Shown here in pieces: positions 1 through 12,177 of a stretch of DNA of 64,000 nt (within the stretch, counting starts at the first letter, position 1; each line of letters begins with the position of its first letter). Where the stretch lies: contig JAXIVH010000015.1 in assembly GCA_036785325.1 (NCBI GenBank), forward strand, positions 7,580,741 to 7,644,740, in the 5' to 3' direction. The DNA comes from Urophycis tenuis (taxonomy: Eukaryota > Chordata > Actinopteri > Gadiformes > Phycidae). The translations under genes and the position numbers were made by a program. The notes beneath the pieces were generated by a model. It was not told the origin of the DNA. It did no database searches and was given only the letters and a program-made list of their open reading frames with translations.

Positions 1-3000
1 CTCACCTGTTGTCGAAGTAGAAGAGCCCCTTGGCGGGGTCCACGCGCAGGCAGGTGGCCACGTCCTCGTAGTTGGGCAGCGTGGCGCTCAGGCCGATCAG
101 ACGCACGTCCTCCTGGGTCAGCTCCACGTTGCGGATGGTCCGGGCCACCAGGGACTCCAGCACGGGGCCGCGGTCGTCGTGCAGCAGGTGGATCTCGTCC
201 TGCACCGGGGGGGGGGGGGGGTCACGTGGCAAAGGTGGGTTGTTGGTTACGCGGACAGCATCGCAAAAACAACACACACAGGAGGGATGTTGGTGGTTTC
301 TCCCGATTCTCAATCGGATTTGACGGTTGATTTTGAGGTCGCAATCGATTGATTGATCATATAGATAGTTTTATGTATGTTTTATCTAAACGTTTTATAT
401 TAAACAGCTAAAAATTATTATCCCACCCGTTTGGTACATGGCTTATTTTCTGGTGTGCTGTGTGCTGATTCAAATCGGACATTTTTTGTTATCACACGTT
501 CTTTTTCCACGTTTCCACTAGGTAGCTTGGAATCAAGTGTTTGTGATTTCCGTTAGACCCCCGATGTATACATTATGAATTCAACGGGGGAGAGAGACTT
601 ACGATGATGATGAGTCGCACGAGCTGAGTGTAGGTGCGCTCGCCCCCCTTGCGCGTGATGATGTCCCACTTCTCTGGGGTGCAGACGATGATCTGCGTGG
701 CGTTGATCTCCTCCTTGCACAGCTGGTGGTCCCCGGTCAGCTCAGAGACTGTGATGCCGTAGCTGGCCAGGCGCTGAAAGAGGACGCGGATTACAGATGG
801 TTAGGACCTTATACAGGACAGCTTTTCATGCATTTATAGACAGGAGAGTGGAGAGACAGTCAGGAAAGTGGGTAGGAAGAAAGAAGGAACGACGTGCAAC
901 ATCGACCGCAGATCTGAATTGAACCTGGGTTGCTAGAATTGTGGATTCAGCCACTGAGCCACTAGTTATATTTTAAATCTCACACACACACACACACACT
1001 GTTAACAATGAACCTCGTTAAAAAAAATCGAGGGACTCACCTTACTGAAGCTCCCCACCATCTCCTGTACCAGCGAGCGCATGGGCGCGATGTAGATGAT
1101 CTTGAAGTCGTCCACGTTGATGGTCCCGTCCAGGTTGATGTGCTTGCCGATCTCGCGGAGCATGGCCATCAGAGCCACGTTGGTTTTACCTGCACCCTGA
1201 ACGCACGCGAAAAGAGGCCGCCGTTAAACATGCTACCGGAGCGCTCTCCGGGGGGAACCCATTCAAGAGGAGCGGGAGTGAACATCTACACCACAGCGTG
1301 GTGGACTTACAGTGGGGGCGCACACCAGCAGGTTCTCGTCCGTGTCCATGGAGGTCTTGAACAGCTTGCTTTGGATGCGGTTCAGCGTCTTGAACCCTTC
1401 AAATCCGGCCTGAGCGTACTTTGGCAATTTCTCAATGCCGACCAGCACCTGGGAACACATCTTAGGCGTAAGTCACAGGTCCTGATTCCCATGGTAAAAC
1501 CTCGCCACTGAATCCCCGCGGTGTGAGACATGACGCCCCGTCTCATGCACACACCTCGTCGTCGCCAAAGGGCTTGGGTTTGAGGGCCGGCACGTGGACC
1601 TCTTCGTAGCCCTTGCGCTGCTTGCGGAAGGAGCCGTCTGGCAGCTGGCACCTTTTGTTGGCCATGAAGTGGCTGCCCTGGGTGAAGGCCAGGTCCTCCA
1701 GATCCAACAGCTGCCGGGGAGTCATAGACTACAGGGCGAAACCGTCAATCATAATCAGATGCTCCGCAGTGCACTCTGAACCTATACTTCATCGGTTGCT
1801 GTGACTGAACCCACCCCCTCACCCCCCAGCTCCCGGATCCCCACTATAGAGAGGATGTAAGGCAGATCACTCACTTCTCCGTGGTCAATGTCCATAGACT
1901 CCAAATCGTCCACACGAGACTTCCTGACCCTCTCGCGGCGGGATCGCTCCTCCTGCAACACGACATTTGTTCAACCATCGCCCGCATGTTTCCACTCAGC
2001 GGGCGGGCGGCGGCTACGCAGCTGTGCACACGCCGGGGGCGACTTACCCGGATGATGTCCTCCTTCTCGGTCTCCTGCAGCTGGTAGAGGATCTTGGACA
2101 GCTCCTGGTCGGACTCCATCTTCCCGGTGATGCGCTCCTTCTCCGCCTCGCTCTGAGCGCTGGCCAACATGGTGCAGTACTGGACTGTCGGGTCAGGGCA
2201 AGAGGGGGGTCAGGGGTCAGGACGAGAGGGGGGTCAGGGGTCAGGACGAGAGGCGGGTCAGCCCTCCGTACTGCCCACAGATGTCAAAACAGTGAGATGA
2301 ACCGGCGAGAGCCATGCAAAAAATGTGGGTTTGAGCCCAAAAAGGGGGACCTACTCATGCGGCGGTGCTGTCGGAGGATCTTGATGAAGTCAAACGTGTT
2401 GAAACCCAACAGCAGCACCAGCTGGTTCTCGCACTCCCTGTCGTCACTGGCGGTCTGCGAGGCACACAGAACAAAGCAGAACCACCGCGACGGGTCAAGG
2501 AAGAGAACAACGAGTCGAGAGCCTCGACGCCTTCATCGGACGAGTAAAAGGGATCAAAGAAGCAGGCGCACCTTGAGGATGTCCAGGACCTCGTCGGCCT
2601 TCTTTTGGGAGACAATGGCGTCGTCGTAGAAACGGCTGAGCTGCCGCTGGAGCCAGAAGGCGTCGATGTCTCGGGGATGCAAGTCCTTTTTCTTGGCCGT
2701 CATCACGTCGCCTGTGACGCCGAGCTGAAAAAAAAAGCGATTTAAAGAAACGTTTTCCGTTAGTGAGTGGTGGGTGCGTTTGGAACGGGCTCCGTTGTCA
2801 CGCCTCGCGGTTGAAGATGCAATGCGCGGTCTTACGTTGGCAGAGAGCGTGCAGCCCACGTTGGCCTCCTCCCCTTCGCTGTCGTCGTCCGAGTGCTCGT
2901 CGCGCACCTCTCCAAACTGGTCCTCGTCCCCTTCCTTAGGTGATCAAAACAAAAACAAAAACAAAAACTTGACCACAGACCAATCAATAAATATTTCTTG

Positions 3001-4180
3001 CCAACTGTAAACTCGTGAAAGACGAGCTGCACTTCTTCTGCAGAGCAGTTGACGCTCACCTCCTCATCGGACTCAAACTGGACGTTCACGCCATACGTCT
3101 CGTCGATGTTGTCATCTGGTGAGAGGTTTGACACACGTGGGATCAGTGCAATGCTCACCACACAAGAGCTTCAAAAAAGGCTGCCCCCGAGCGCGGACTC
3201 ACGGCAGGCTTACCCATGTTCTGCAGCTCCTTATCGCCTCCGTAGTCGGAGATCTTCTTCCCCAGGTTGACCAGCACGTGGTAGCGCGTGTCGTCGGCCG
3301 GCCCCAGGAGCTGCTCCACCTCGCGCCGCCTCTCCTTGTCGCGCATCTTGTCGTTCTTCAACACGGCCAGCACCTCGTCGGCCGCTCCGCACAGGATGTC
3401 GCGTGGCTGGACAGAATAGGCATCAAAAAACGAACCGTCAAATAGACGAGAAATGGATGTCTATTGATCACACGACGCGTGACGATGGTGTGGAGTTTCG
3501 CACCTGATCCCCCAACGCGGCCTGGATGAAGCTGAGCAGGACCTCGTAGGTCTCCCGGGTTTCTTTGGTTTTGGGCTTGTACACGATTCCCACCATTTCA
3601 TCGATGCCTTCTGATAGGAGGGTGAAGCCCTTCATTTTGTTGATGTCGTGTCTGTCCTCGTCTCTCTTTCGCCTCCTGCGGAGTTCAGACAGGGATTGTG
3701 GATCAATAGAGGCAAAAAACCTCACTCAGACGTGCAAACATAGAAAACTGTTAAAAGAGTAGTTTACAAACAAATGAAAACATGGAACTGACTTTGCACG
3801 CCTCTCTTCCAGCATTTGAGGTTTGGTCCTTTGAGATTTGTCACCCATTTTGGTCCCCTCAAGCTTCCCAACCAGGGAAAGTACTTCTCCAGTGGGCTCA
3901 TCTCGGCGTGTACGGTCAATCAGAGAGCGATCCGCTTGCAACACCAAGTTGGAGTTCTAGGAGATAACATTAAGGATTGTTACGTGTGCTTACCGGCTTG
4001 GCTAACTGTTTTGCCCAGTGAAATCGAAATCAATACTAATTATTCACAAGTAAGAAAAAGCGTAAAAAATACCAAAATAATATCTCATATCCAACGCGCA
4101 ACCCCGATCAAAATATAGTTTTAAAAGCTTCTTACCGCTTTGTACTCATACTGCAAGCTACGTGCAGTGACATCCGCCAT
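1..4180 (-). CDS. snrnp200: snrnp200 (Brr2), U5 snRNP 200-kDa helicase, N-terminal part, 15 exons
   Basis: Ski2-like DExH RNA helicase of the U5 snRNP; it unwinds U4/U6 during spliceosome activation in the nucleus. Fifteen coding exons in transcript order: 4136-4180, 3793-3956, 3504-3675, 3214-3406, 3060-3115, 2836-2934, 2572-2724, 2355-2454, 2048-2184, 1875-1952, 1555-1728, 1311-1448, 1041-1196, 603-773 and 6-199. All keep phase and give about 676 residues. The start codon (4178-4180) begins MADVTARSLQYEYKA, which matches the vertebrate protein. An acidic N-terminal region is followed by the first helicase cassette: Walker A (APTGAGKT) spans the 1311/1196 exon junction and motif II (DEIH) opens exon 15. 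SATLPNYEDVA of motif III is also present. The last exon ends with a GTGAG donor at the window edge, so the gene continues to the left. The residue before DEIH reads Ile, where I recall Leu in human. Identification is very secure. Confidence 0.97.
885..965 (-). repeat. tRNA-derived SINE fragment in snrnp200 intron 13
   Basis: Read on the minus strand, the segment carries an A-box-like TGGCTCAGTGG and, about 35 nt on, a B-box-like GGTTCAATTC. This spacing is typical of the tRNA-related head of fish SINEs. A short (CA)n run adjoins it at 981-999. No complete tRNA cloverleaf or SINE tail was established, so this is an old fragment. Confidence 0.5.
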
Positions 4181-4783
4181 GGTGGATTTGTTTAGCTAGC
4201 CAAGTTGTACGTTGCCGCACTTTTAAGCAAACCTAGCAGCCAGGGATCTCCAAATAGATGCAGAGTAAAGTTCACTCTGTCTGGCTCATACAAAGACGAT
4301 GTGCATCCGTATGTTTATTCCTTTAGCCTGTAATTTTACACTTAAAAATGTTGTCAATGAAAATGCGTTCTCCATACGTTAGGAGTGCAGCACGACGCAC
4401 GGTGCAACAACAATATTACGCGATAGTTTCCGCTTCCGTGTCCAAGAGAACACAAACAGTCTAAATAGGTCGCAGGAAAAAAAACTACGCCCCTAGTGGT
4501 TTGTTTTATTATGTGCGCGGATCATGTCAACAGCTATGAAAAAGCTTTTCCTGTGGTATAGCCTACTAGAAAAAAACGTATATTAAAGTTTCACTTGTGG
4601 ATGTGATTCAAACCGAATTGTCATTGACATTTCAGTAAACTGAATATGCATTTGCATCTGCTTCATCCAGTTAGTAACTGGGTGTATCAGGCGCTCTGAT
4701 ATGTTGTTTTTATAGCATCAAGTGTGCCAAGTTAATGATTTCAGAGTCATATATAACAGATGGGTCCCTTCAAATTCGACAAC
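4181..4783. other. snrnp200 promoter side and intergenic DNA
   Basis: Upstream of the snrnp200 start codon. No TATA box and no convincing coding sequence were seen, and the region past about 4450 is AT-rich. The first 200-300 bases should hold the snrnp200 promoter and 5' UTR by position only. Confidence 0.4.
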
Positions 4784-5389
4784 TGTTGTGGAAAAACCCA
4801 GAAGAAGGTACACTGGCACCAGAGACGACAGTGTGCGCTGAATGAAATCACCCGTGGTGGTAGTGTAACCCAAATGATCAAAGTTTAATTTCAGTTGTCA
4901 ACAAGTGAACAGGCACAGTTCAACAGAGAGCAATACACTCGATACAGCTTTCTCAGAAGCGTACTATTGGCAGGCGCCCTTTATACGATAAGGTACAATC
5001 AATCCGTGAGCAGCCTACGGGGTGATCTCAGTTTGACCATGAAGAGATACTGAAATACAACTTGACCTAGAGATACAGTAGAGACCACTCTCCTGCCCCG
5101 TCCCACTCCACCAGACAGAGAGTCTCCGTTTGCTCCCGAGGCCTCAGGACGGCCACAGAGACCCTAGATCTTCTGTGAATAAAGCAGCTCAGGGCACGGG
5201 GTCGAGGCCCTCGTCACTGGCATCATTCATGGCGTTTCACATTCTGAATGGTATTGAGGAGTATCGGTTAAGTGAGGGCCAATTATAACAGGTGAGGGAG
5301 ACACAATACATTACAATTACAATACATCACATTGGGGGAGATCATAAAGTATAAGTTCACAGAAGGGGCGGTTGGGTTAATTTTCCACA
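4784..5389 (-). mobile_element. Reverse-oriented LTR of the same family as the endogenous retrovirus
   Basis: About 606 bp, bounded by TGTTGTGGAAAAACC at the left and TTTTCCACA at the right. Its reverse complement aligns along its length with the LTR at 11480-12098: shared blocks include the CTCTGTCTGGTGG tract, the GCCTCGACCCCGTGCCCTGAG tract and the terminal region. There is no internal region, so it looks like a solo LTR or the remains of a second, inverted provirus. The edges are nearly palindromic, so the exact boundary and target duplication are uncertain. Confidence 0.75.
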
Positions 5390-5650
5390 ACTAGGGCCTA
5401 AACAACTAAAAACACCACAAGTGCACAAGATTAGATTAGATTAGATTAGAAGCTTTATTTGTCATCGCATAAAATACAGAGTATCAACACAACAAAATTC
5501 AAGTTGCCACTATTGGTCAGTGCATTTTACTCACTTTGTTTTCTTTGATTTTGAGAATTTCTCTCTGATTGCAGAACCCACATGGATGTTTGTTGTTTAG
5601 TTCATTTTTGTTTTCATTTTATTGAGTGAGCTCATGGGCAATCTCAGAAC

Positions 5651-6356
5651 TGTAATGGAAAATGAGCCCAATCGACCCTTCTATTATATTTATTTTTTTG
5701 CATGATCTCCCCCTCCATGCTTTGTGTATTGTTTCCCTTTACATTTTTGTCTCAAATATGTTTATTATGAAATATTTCATTCAACAAGGAATTCTGTTCG
5801 GCAATTAAATGGTTCTTTAAGAATAACAGTATCTCCAACAAACAAACAAACAGAAACAAAAAACAGCGCCAGACCTGACAAAAAGTATATCCCTGGCCAG
5901 ACAAAAACAAAATGCAAACCAACAAGCATACACATAGGAGAACCACCTCCACCCCTACCCCTCCCTCCCTCCCTCCCTCCCTCCCTCCCTCACCCAGCCT
6001 CCCCTCCATCCCCTGGAGTGCATTCTAACTTTGTTCTCAGTTAGTTTCTAAATGAGATAGTAAAGGCTGCTAGACTTTCAGAATAAGTCAAATTCTCTCC
6101 AAGTGAAGAGTGTCTGTCAATTCTGACAGCCATTGCTTGAAGGAGGTGATCTTTCAATCTTTCGTTTTCCAAAAGAGCAAGATACATTTTTTTTTGCGTG
6201 TCTTCTCTTCGCCTTCCCTTTACATTATTATGCGTGAACACCTGGGTGCGCCTGTTCTGGTTGGCCTTTGCTTGACCGATGCTACAATACCACTGAGAAC
6301 GTCAACGCCACTAGTGACAGTTGTCAGTGTCAGTTTTACGAGTTGGTTTCCCCCTT
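5651..6356 (+). mobile_element. Broken 5' LTR of the endogenous retrovirus, itself interrupted
   Basis: Starts TGTAATGGAAAATGAGCCC and matches the 3' LTR start at 11480. The match stops near 5747 and resumes near 6216 through the segment containing CCTGTTCTGGTTGGCCTTTG, ending near 6340. The break is an insertion of about 480 bp. Confidence 0.65.
5748..6228. mobile_element. Insertion of about 480 bp within the 5' LTR
   Basis: Sequence absent from the other LTR copies, flanked by a 13-bp repeat TTCCCTTTACATT at 5735-5747 and about 6216-6228, as expected from a retroposition target duplication. It contains a (CTCC)n run near 5957-5990. On the minus strand it holds a short open frame with LLENERLKDHLLQ. 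I do not recognise the source; it could be a processed copy of a cellular RNA or a LINE fragment. Confidence 0.45.
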
Positions 6357-6902
6357 TGTTGTGGTAAAAACCGAATCCCATCAGAAGGGGGCACTGGCAC
6401 GGGAGGCCACAGTGAGCACTGAATGAAATCAACCGAGGTGTTAGATTAAACCAATAGATCAATTTTTTAATATCCAGTTGTCGACACATTGAACAGGCCC
6501 AGTTCAACAGAGAGCAATACACTTGATACAGCTTTCTCAGAAGTGCGCCCCAAGTATTGTTGGCAGGCGCCTTTTAAAGGGTAAGTTGAATAACTCCGAA
6601 GGTACAGATGACCCAGAGACAGGGACATTGAAATACTTAAAATTTCAGATGAGACACAGAGTCTCTGCTCGTTCCCAAGGCCTTGAGATCTTCTGTGGCC
6701 CAAACAAACAGGCAGTGTTGGTCGAACGTGAGGCCCACCACTTAGGCTGTACTCAGGTATTCACACACAAGGTAAACAAGTATACAAGTAATGCATCAAC
6801 AGATAGAGAAGAACAGGTACATAAATCAGATAACTTGCATGTAGTATAAGTGCTCACAAGAATGATAAGCAGAAAAAGGCCTGTGGGTTCATTTTCCATC
6901 AC
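6357..6902 (-). mobile_element. Second reverse-oriented LTR copy abutting the broken 5' LTR
   Basis: Begins TGTTGTGGTAAAAACC and ends TTTTCCATCACA. It aligns with the reverse complement of the 3' LTR and with the copy at 4784-5389: shared blocks include GCCCAGTTCAACAGAGAGCA and TTGGCAGGCGCC. With the plus-oriented LTR piece to its left it forms a head-to-head LTR arrangement of about 1.25 kb. Confidence 0.65.
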
Positions 6903-7829
6903 ACCGTCCTTGACCATACCATTCATATGTGACTTGCCAAAATGGTGGGGCAAACCAAGCTCAAAGAGAAGTGCAATCACTTCACTGTACTCTCTGGATC
7001 CTTCTCTATATAAAAGCCTACGGCTTTTTCCTGTGACATTTTGCTCCGTGGGCCGTTTGTGAACATTTTTCTGAGAAGGATGTTTATACTGTAGATATAA
7101 GTGTGACCTGTAAGTTGTAATGCACATGTGCAAATGATAAACGGAGGCATAATATTGTTGAAATTTATTTTCTGAAGAACTTTCAAGGTTGTAATGTTTT
7201 GTAAAAATGTTTTGTAAAAATGTTTTTTAAAAATGTGAATTTTCAGAATGTTCTGGACAAGGGTCATCGGTGCGCCCATCGGGGCCCTGGAGATCAACGA
7301 CGGCCTGACGCCTACACCCAACAGCCCAGAGAGCACCCTGCCCCGATAGCAGGCGGTAAGGATGCTCCGTGGGCCTCGGTCTCCATCCCGGAGACCGAAG
7401 TCATTGGGTAAGAGACTGTCCAAAGAAAGCATGAGGAGCACATGCATACCGAACATGAGGACGCGGGCGATGTCGAGGAAGACGAGGAGACGATCGCCGG
7501 CGCCAGGGCACGACGACCGGACGTGGCCCAGTCCGGGGTCAGGCATGGCGGGCGGAGGGGCGGGCCGGAAGAGAGATGAGGGGGCCAACATCATCACTGA
7601 GCCTGGGTGGTAACGTATATATATACGCACGCACGCCGCAACGAAGAACAGCCTACTCAAACAACACCCCCCCTCTAACCCGCTGACCTCATCTACTAAA
7701 TCACAGACACAAGTCAGGGAAACGATAGGAAGGTTAGAAGCATGCCAACAAAGGGAACAGGACAGGGAACGAGGGACGTATGTACATTTTAACACAGAAG
7801 CATATAAGGAACTGCCACTGGTAAATTGA
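6903..7829 (+). other. Leader or gag-position region of the provirus, unrecognised
   Basis: Lies where a primer-binding site and gag should be. Neither a convincing primer-binding site nor capsid or nucleocapsid motifs were found. A TATA-like TATATAAAAG occurs at about 7010. A 336-residue open frame on the opposite strand (6977-7987) runs antisense to the protease remnant and has no recognised domain, so I treat it as fortuitous. Confidence 0.35.
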
Positions 7830-9906
7830 ATGGTAAACAGACAACGGACAGAGTTTGTTGCTGATCCAGGGGCCACCCTCAGCGTCATTACAGCCAAAGA
7901 CCTCTCAGATGTTAAACTCGTTAACATTGTTAACGAGCAATTCACGGTACCACTGACATGCGTTCCACCACTACGCGGCTCAAACACTCACTACTGCGCA
8001 GCAGCAGCCTGTTGTCCACTGAACCTCCTGGGCCGAGTCTCATTTCGACCCTGGGCCCGTGTTGGACCTCGACACCAGATGGCGTCGTTGTCGAGCCGGT
8101 GCCACGGCCAGGGGATTACGATCGCGTCCTTGTCACGTTGACATGTGTGTATCAGTGGGGACTTCATCGCGAGGACGCATGCACGTTGATTGATGCGGCA
8201 CACGCGGTAACACTGAACCTTGACTATTTGCCTCCCGAGCAGCTGCATGTCACCAGGCTGTCTGAGGGGCCTGATGGTGATTTTGACAACAAGTTTCACG
8301 TCGACAGCTGTATTGAGCTGGGGGAAATAGTCCTCTATTGGTCCGCCTCAAAGGTGGCAGCATCTGTTAATCTTTTTGTCCACACAGCAGTCCGTGTGGA
8401 AGGTTGACGGCTCGGCTCCTCACATCCCGATAGGGAGAGATGGGGACAGCAGGTGGCGGGACCTGGGACTGTTCGTGGCCATGTGTCAGGGGATAACAGA
8501 TTGGGTTGTTGATGAAGAGTTTGCGAACACAATGATGTCTCCCACACACGGTGTCAGACAGAGCATTCTAGCGCCAGGGTTGATAACCACAGTAGCCCAG
8601 CTGCATGTGCTGTCTTTGCCGACAACGAACCCCACAGAGATAGACATCCCGATGACAAAGACACTAACCATGACTACCACTCACCCTGACCTTGTTGACA
8701 TTCCAACCACTCTGTGGGCCACCAGCAGATACGATGTGGGCCTTGTTAGGAATGCCCAGCCTGTTATAGTGACACCCAGCTACCGACCTAGCAGGCCTCA
8801 GTACCCATTGAGAAGAGAAGCCCATGAAGGTGTCACGCCGGTTTTCAAGTCTTTGCTAGAAGCAGGAGTCAAAGTGCCATGAAGCGACTCTCCGGTTAAC
8901 ACTCCTGTTTGTCCGGTTAAAGAAGTCAGGGATAACGGTGAGCCCGCAGAATGGCGATTTGTTCAGGACCTCCGGGCCGTAAATCAGGCAGTTGTTGCCT
9001 GTGCACCTCACGTACCCAACCCGTCCATTATTCTGTCTTAAATCCCACCGGGGACCCGGTGGTTTACGGTTGTGGAACTTTCCAACGCTTTCCTCAGCGT
9101 CCCGGTGGATGCTGACAGTCAGTTTTGGTTTCTACTTCAAGGGAAAAGGTTACACTTGGACCCGCCTACCGCAGGGATATATTGAGTCCTCAACGATCTA
9201 CAACCAGGTGTCGAAGGTTATCCTTGAGAGTTATCTCCGGGGTCTGCTTTGTTACCATATGTTTCTGGCCTTTTGATTTGAACCCCCCACAGAGACCCAG
9301 TGTCACCAGGACTCAGTGAAGCTCCTGTGCCACCTAGCGGCAGAAGGACACAAAGTCAGATTGTGTCCTAAACTCCAATGGGTCCAACGGTCTGTTACGT
9401 TTTTAGGCCACAACCTCACCCCAGTGGGCAAACGGCTGATACCTCAAAGCGTGTTCAGGCAATTGCCGACATCCCCAGACCGGTTACTAAAGGACAACTT
9501 GTGTCGTTCATGGGCACATGTTCTTACTGCAGGTTGTTCATCCTTAGCTATTCTGTGCTTGAAACCCCATTCCGCGCCCAAGCGGTTGTCAGCGTTCGAT
9601 CGTGTCACGTGGACCCCAGAGGCACGGGCTGCATTTGACATTTTGAAGGCAGAATTGCAGCAATGCACCAACACTTGGCATCCCAGACAACACTCAGCCG
9701 TTCACCCGGGTGGTAGACGAACGGGGATGGATGCATGGTACTGGTGCTGCTCCAGCCCCATGGCGGTCTGCCGCGTCCTGTGGCTTACTTACTTCTCTGC
9801 CAAACTGGACACGGTAGCGACAGGTTTCCCCCCCCCTGCCTCCGTCTGCTGTGGCAGCTGCAGAAAATGCCATAACGGCATGCAGCGATTTCGTAGGTTG
9901 CAGTGA
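7830..9906 (+). pseudogene. ERV protease-RT remnant
   Basis: A retropepsin-like FVADPGATLSVIT segment lies near 7850; the usual Asp-Thr-Gly triad is altered to Asp-Pro-Gly. An RT start of the gamma/epsilon type (PQYPLRREAHEGVTPVF) is near 8800, followed in another frame by RFVQDLRAVNQ near 8960 and further RT fragments. Stops and frame changes occur at about 8407, 8880, 9040, 9275 and 9906, so no functional product is possible. Codon-level divergence indicates an old insertion. Confidence 0.75.
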
Positions 9907-10362
9907 TCTTCACCTGTTTGTCCCGCACGCAGTCTCAATGATCCTGCTGGAGCAAAAAGACATCACACCTGTCTGCAGCCAGATGGTACTACTCATCACA
10001 CTCACATAGACACATATACAAATATTTCACCCACAGTAGAACAGTAAGAACAGTACCACTCACAGAGAGATAAAAGTAAAAAGAATGTAAAGTGATTACA
10101 TGATGCTAAGGACATGATGGGAAGATCTGTTCCGAGACGGCCATTGGCAACATCTGGATGGCAGACCTTGTCTCCCGGCTACGCTGTTCCCAGCGTACGC
10201 TAAATTGACACATGGGTTTGACCATGTGTCAAAAGGGGGGATGATAGATCCGATATCAAAAGATTGGTACACACAGGGATTTTCAATTTTTTGCCCAGAA
10301 ATACTGCCAGGCATGCGGGTTAAAAGTACCAACAGCGCCACACAAGGCTCCCACAGGACCAT

Positions 10363-11210
10363 TTGAACATGTTAGAACATGATTTTATTGAGCTGAGCCC
10401 ATCAGAAGGTGAGGAGTATTGTCTAGTGATGGTAGACATGTGGTCAAAGTGGGTAGAAGCATTCCCAGCCTCTAAGGCTACAGCAGGAGTGGTGGCAAAG
10501 GCCTTACTCACAGAGATTGTGCCGCGATGGGGTATTTCAGCGAGATTGTCGAGGGACAATGGATCACATTTCCTTAATGAGGCTATCATGGAGATCAGCA
10601 GATATCTCGGCATTAACCTAAGGTACCATTGCTCTTTTGACCCATGGAGTAGCAGTGGAACGCGAAAACGGCACCCTGAAATCAAAACTGGCGAAAATAG
10701 GCAAGGAAACAAAACTCTCGTGGACAAAGGCGCTTCGCCTTCGCATCGATGTACATGAGAATGAGAGTGCGAACAAAGACAGGCCTGTCATCTTTTGAAA
10801 CATTGTTTGCCTCCCCAGCTGTTGTAGGTACAGGAGCTCGGGGAAAGAAGATGGCCCCATCAATAGAGTTATGTGAGGATGCACTGCTTACGTATTCTAT
10901 ATCTCTATCATCTACTCTAACACAGGTCCGGAACCGGGCGAAGGCGGCTCCGCCCCCAAATGCAGACCGCCCCCTACATCCCATCAAGCCAGGTGACCGG
11001 GTGGTCATCAGGGACTTCCGCAGGAAGGCGTTGGCCGGGACCCTAGCAGGTCCTCCTCGCCGCCCACACGGCAGTAAAGGTGGCAGAGAGACCGTCCTGG
11101 GTCCAACGCATGGCACTGCAAGATCACATACAGCAGAGCCACCAGCCCCCTCACACAGAACTGAAAGGCCAAAAGCACACACCCATCTCCACTCCTCGAC
11201 AGGAGTGTAG
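10363..11210 (+). pseudogene. ERV integrase remnant
   Basis: Retroviral integrase core with the segment MVDMWSKWVEAFPASKAT (first catalytic Asp) and a VPRWGISARLSRDNGSHF segment carrying the second Asp. The region of the catalytic Glu is frameshifted near 10640-10700. The C-terminal PGDRVVIRDFRRKA motif follows near 10990 in another frame. After about 11210 the sequence runs directly toward the polypurine tract with no envelope gene. Confidence 0.78.
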
Positions 11211-11466
11211 GACGTGCTCTGCTCCTAGGTGAGAACACGTCCACATGCCCTCCCACCGAAGGAGAAACCCAGACGACGACATGAGCGGCCAACGACAGCG
11301 GCGCACCATTTGAGTATTATTTTGTGGGAATACGCGCCTGATTAATGGACTTGTACCTTCCATTTTATTATGATTATATTTCCAATGATTGTATTTTCCA
11401 TTTTACCATGATTATATTTCAAATGATTGTATTTTCCATTTTATCATGATTGATCAATGTATGATC

Positions 11467-11479
11467 AAAAGGGGGGAAT
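11467..11479 (+). promoter_or_regulatory. Polypurine tract of the provirus
   Basis: AAAAGGGGGGAAT lies immediately before the TG of the 3' LTR, the position and composition of a retroviral plus-strand primer. Confidence 0.8.
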
Positions 11480-12098
11480 TGTACTGGGAAATTAGTCCAA
11501 TCGACCCTTCTGTGAACTTTTATATATTTTCTGCATGATCTCACTCTGTGTGATTTTTGTGATGTTTCCCTTGACATTTTTATGCGTGAATACCTGGGTG
11601 CGCCTGTTCTGGTTGGCCTTTGCTTGACCGAGACTCCTTGTTACCATTGAGAATGTGAAACGTCACTAGTGATGGTTGCCCGTGACGCGGGCCTCGACCC
11701 CGTGCCCTGAGCTGATTCATACACAGAAGATCTAGGAGCAAACAGAGACTCTCTGTCTGGTGGGGTGGGACGGGGCAGGAGAGTACCACTACTGTATCTC
11801 TGGGTCAAGTCGTATTTCAGGATCTCTTTATGGTCGGGCTGAGATCACCGGGCGTCCACCATACACACTCGCGGATTGTTTACCTTACCGTATAAAAGGC
11901 ACCTGCAAACAGTACTTGGCACGCACTTCTGAGAAAGATGTATCAAGTGTGCTGCTCTCTGTTGAACTGTGCCTGTTCACTTGTTGACAACTGAATATTA
12001 AACATTAGTCTTTTGGGGGGTAAGCTGCCTCCTCGGGTGGTTTCATTCAGTGTCACTGTCGACTCTCACGTCAGTGTCCCTTATTTGTTTCCGCAACA
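11480..12098 (+). mobile_element. 3' LTR of the endogenous retrovirus (619 bp)
   Basis: TG...CA-type ends: starts TGTACTGGGAAATTAG and ends CCGCAACA. Contains TATAAAAGGC at about 11892 (probable U3 TATA box) and an AATATTAAAC stretch near 11994 in the position of a polyadenylation region. It is the best-preserved LTR of the family in this window and defines the two inverted copies to the left. Confidence 0.8.
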
Positions 12099-12177
12099 TA
12101 ACCCATCAGCTATCCTGTGGCTTTAGCCCATGTACGTTTACAGAGACTAGTTAATGAAGGGAGGAATACGATGGGTT

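Larger units (their letters stand above)
5651..12098 (+). mobile_element. Degraded endogenous retrovirus with protease, RT and integrase remnants
   Basis: Old proviral copy: a broken 5' LTR (5651 to about 6340), an internal region, a polypurine tract and a 3' LTR (11480-12098). Protease, RT and integrase segments are recognisable but split by frameshifts and stops. I see no gag. Between integrase and the polypurine tract there are only about 250 bp, far too few for env. The pol motifs resemble the gamma/epsilon-type retroviruses of fish. Flanking bases (AGAAC and TAACC) do not match, so no target duplication survives. The copy is non-coding and is described here only as debris. Confidence 0.8.

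Noticed and set aside
6977..7987. 336-residue open frame on the minus strand in the provirus
   Set aside because: Antisense to the protease remnant, no recognisable domain, and the locus is otherwise decayed; treated as chance.
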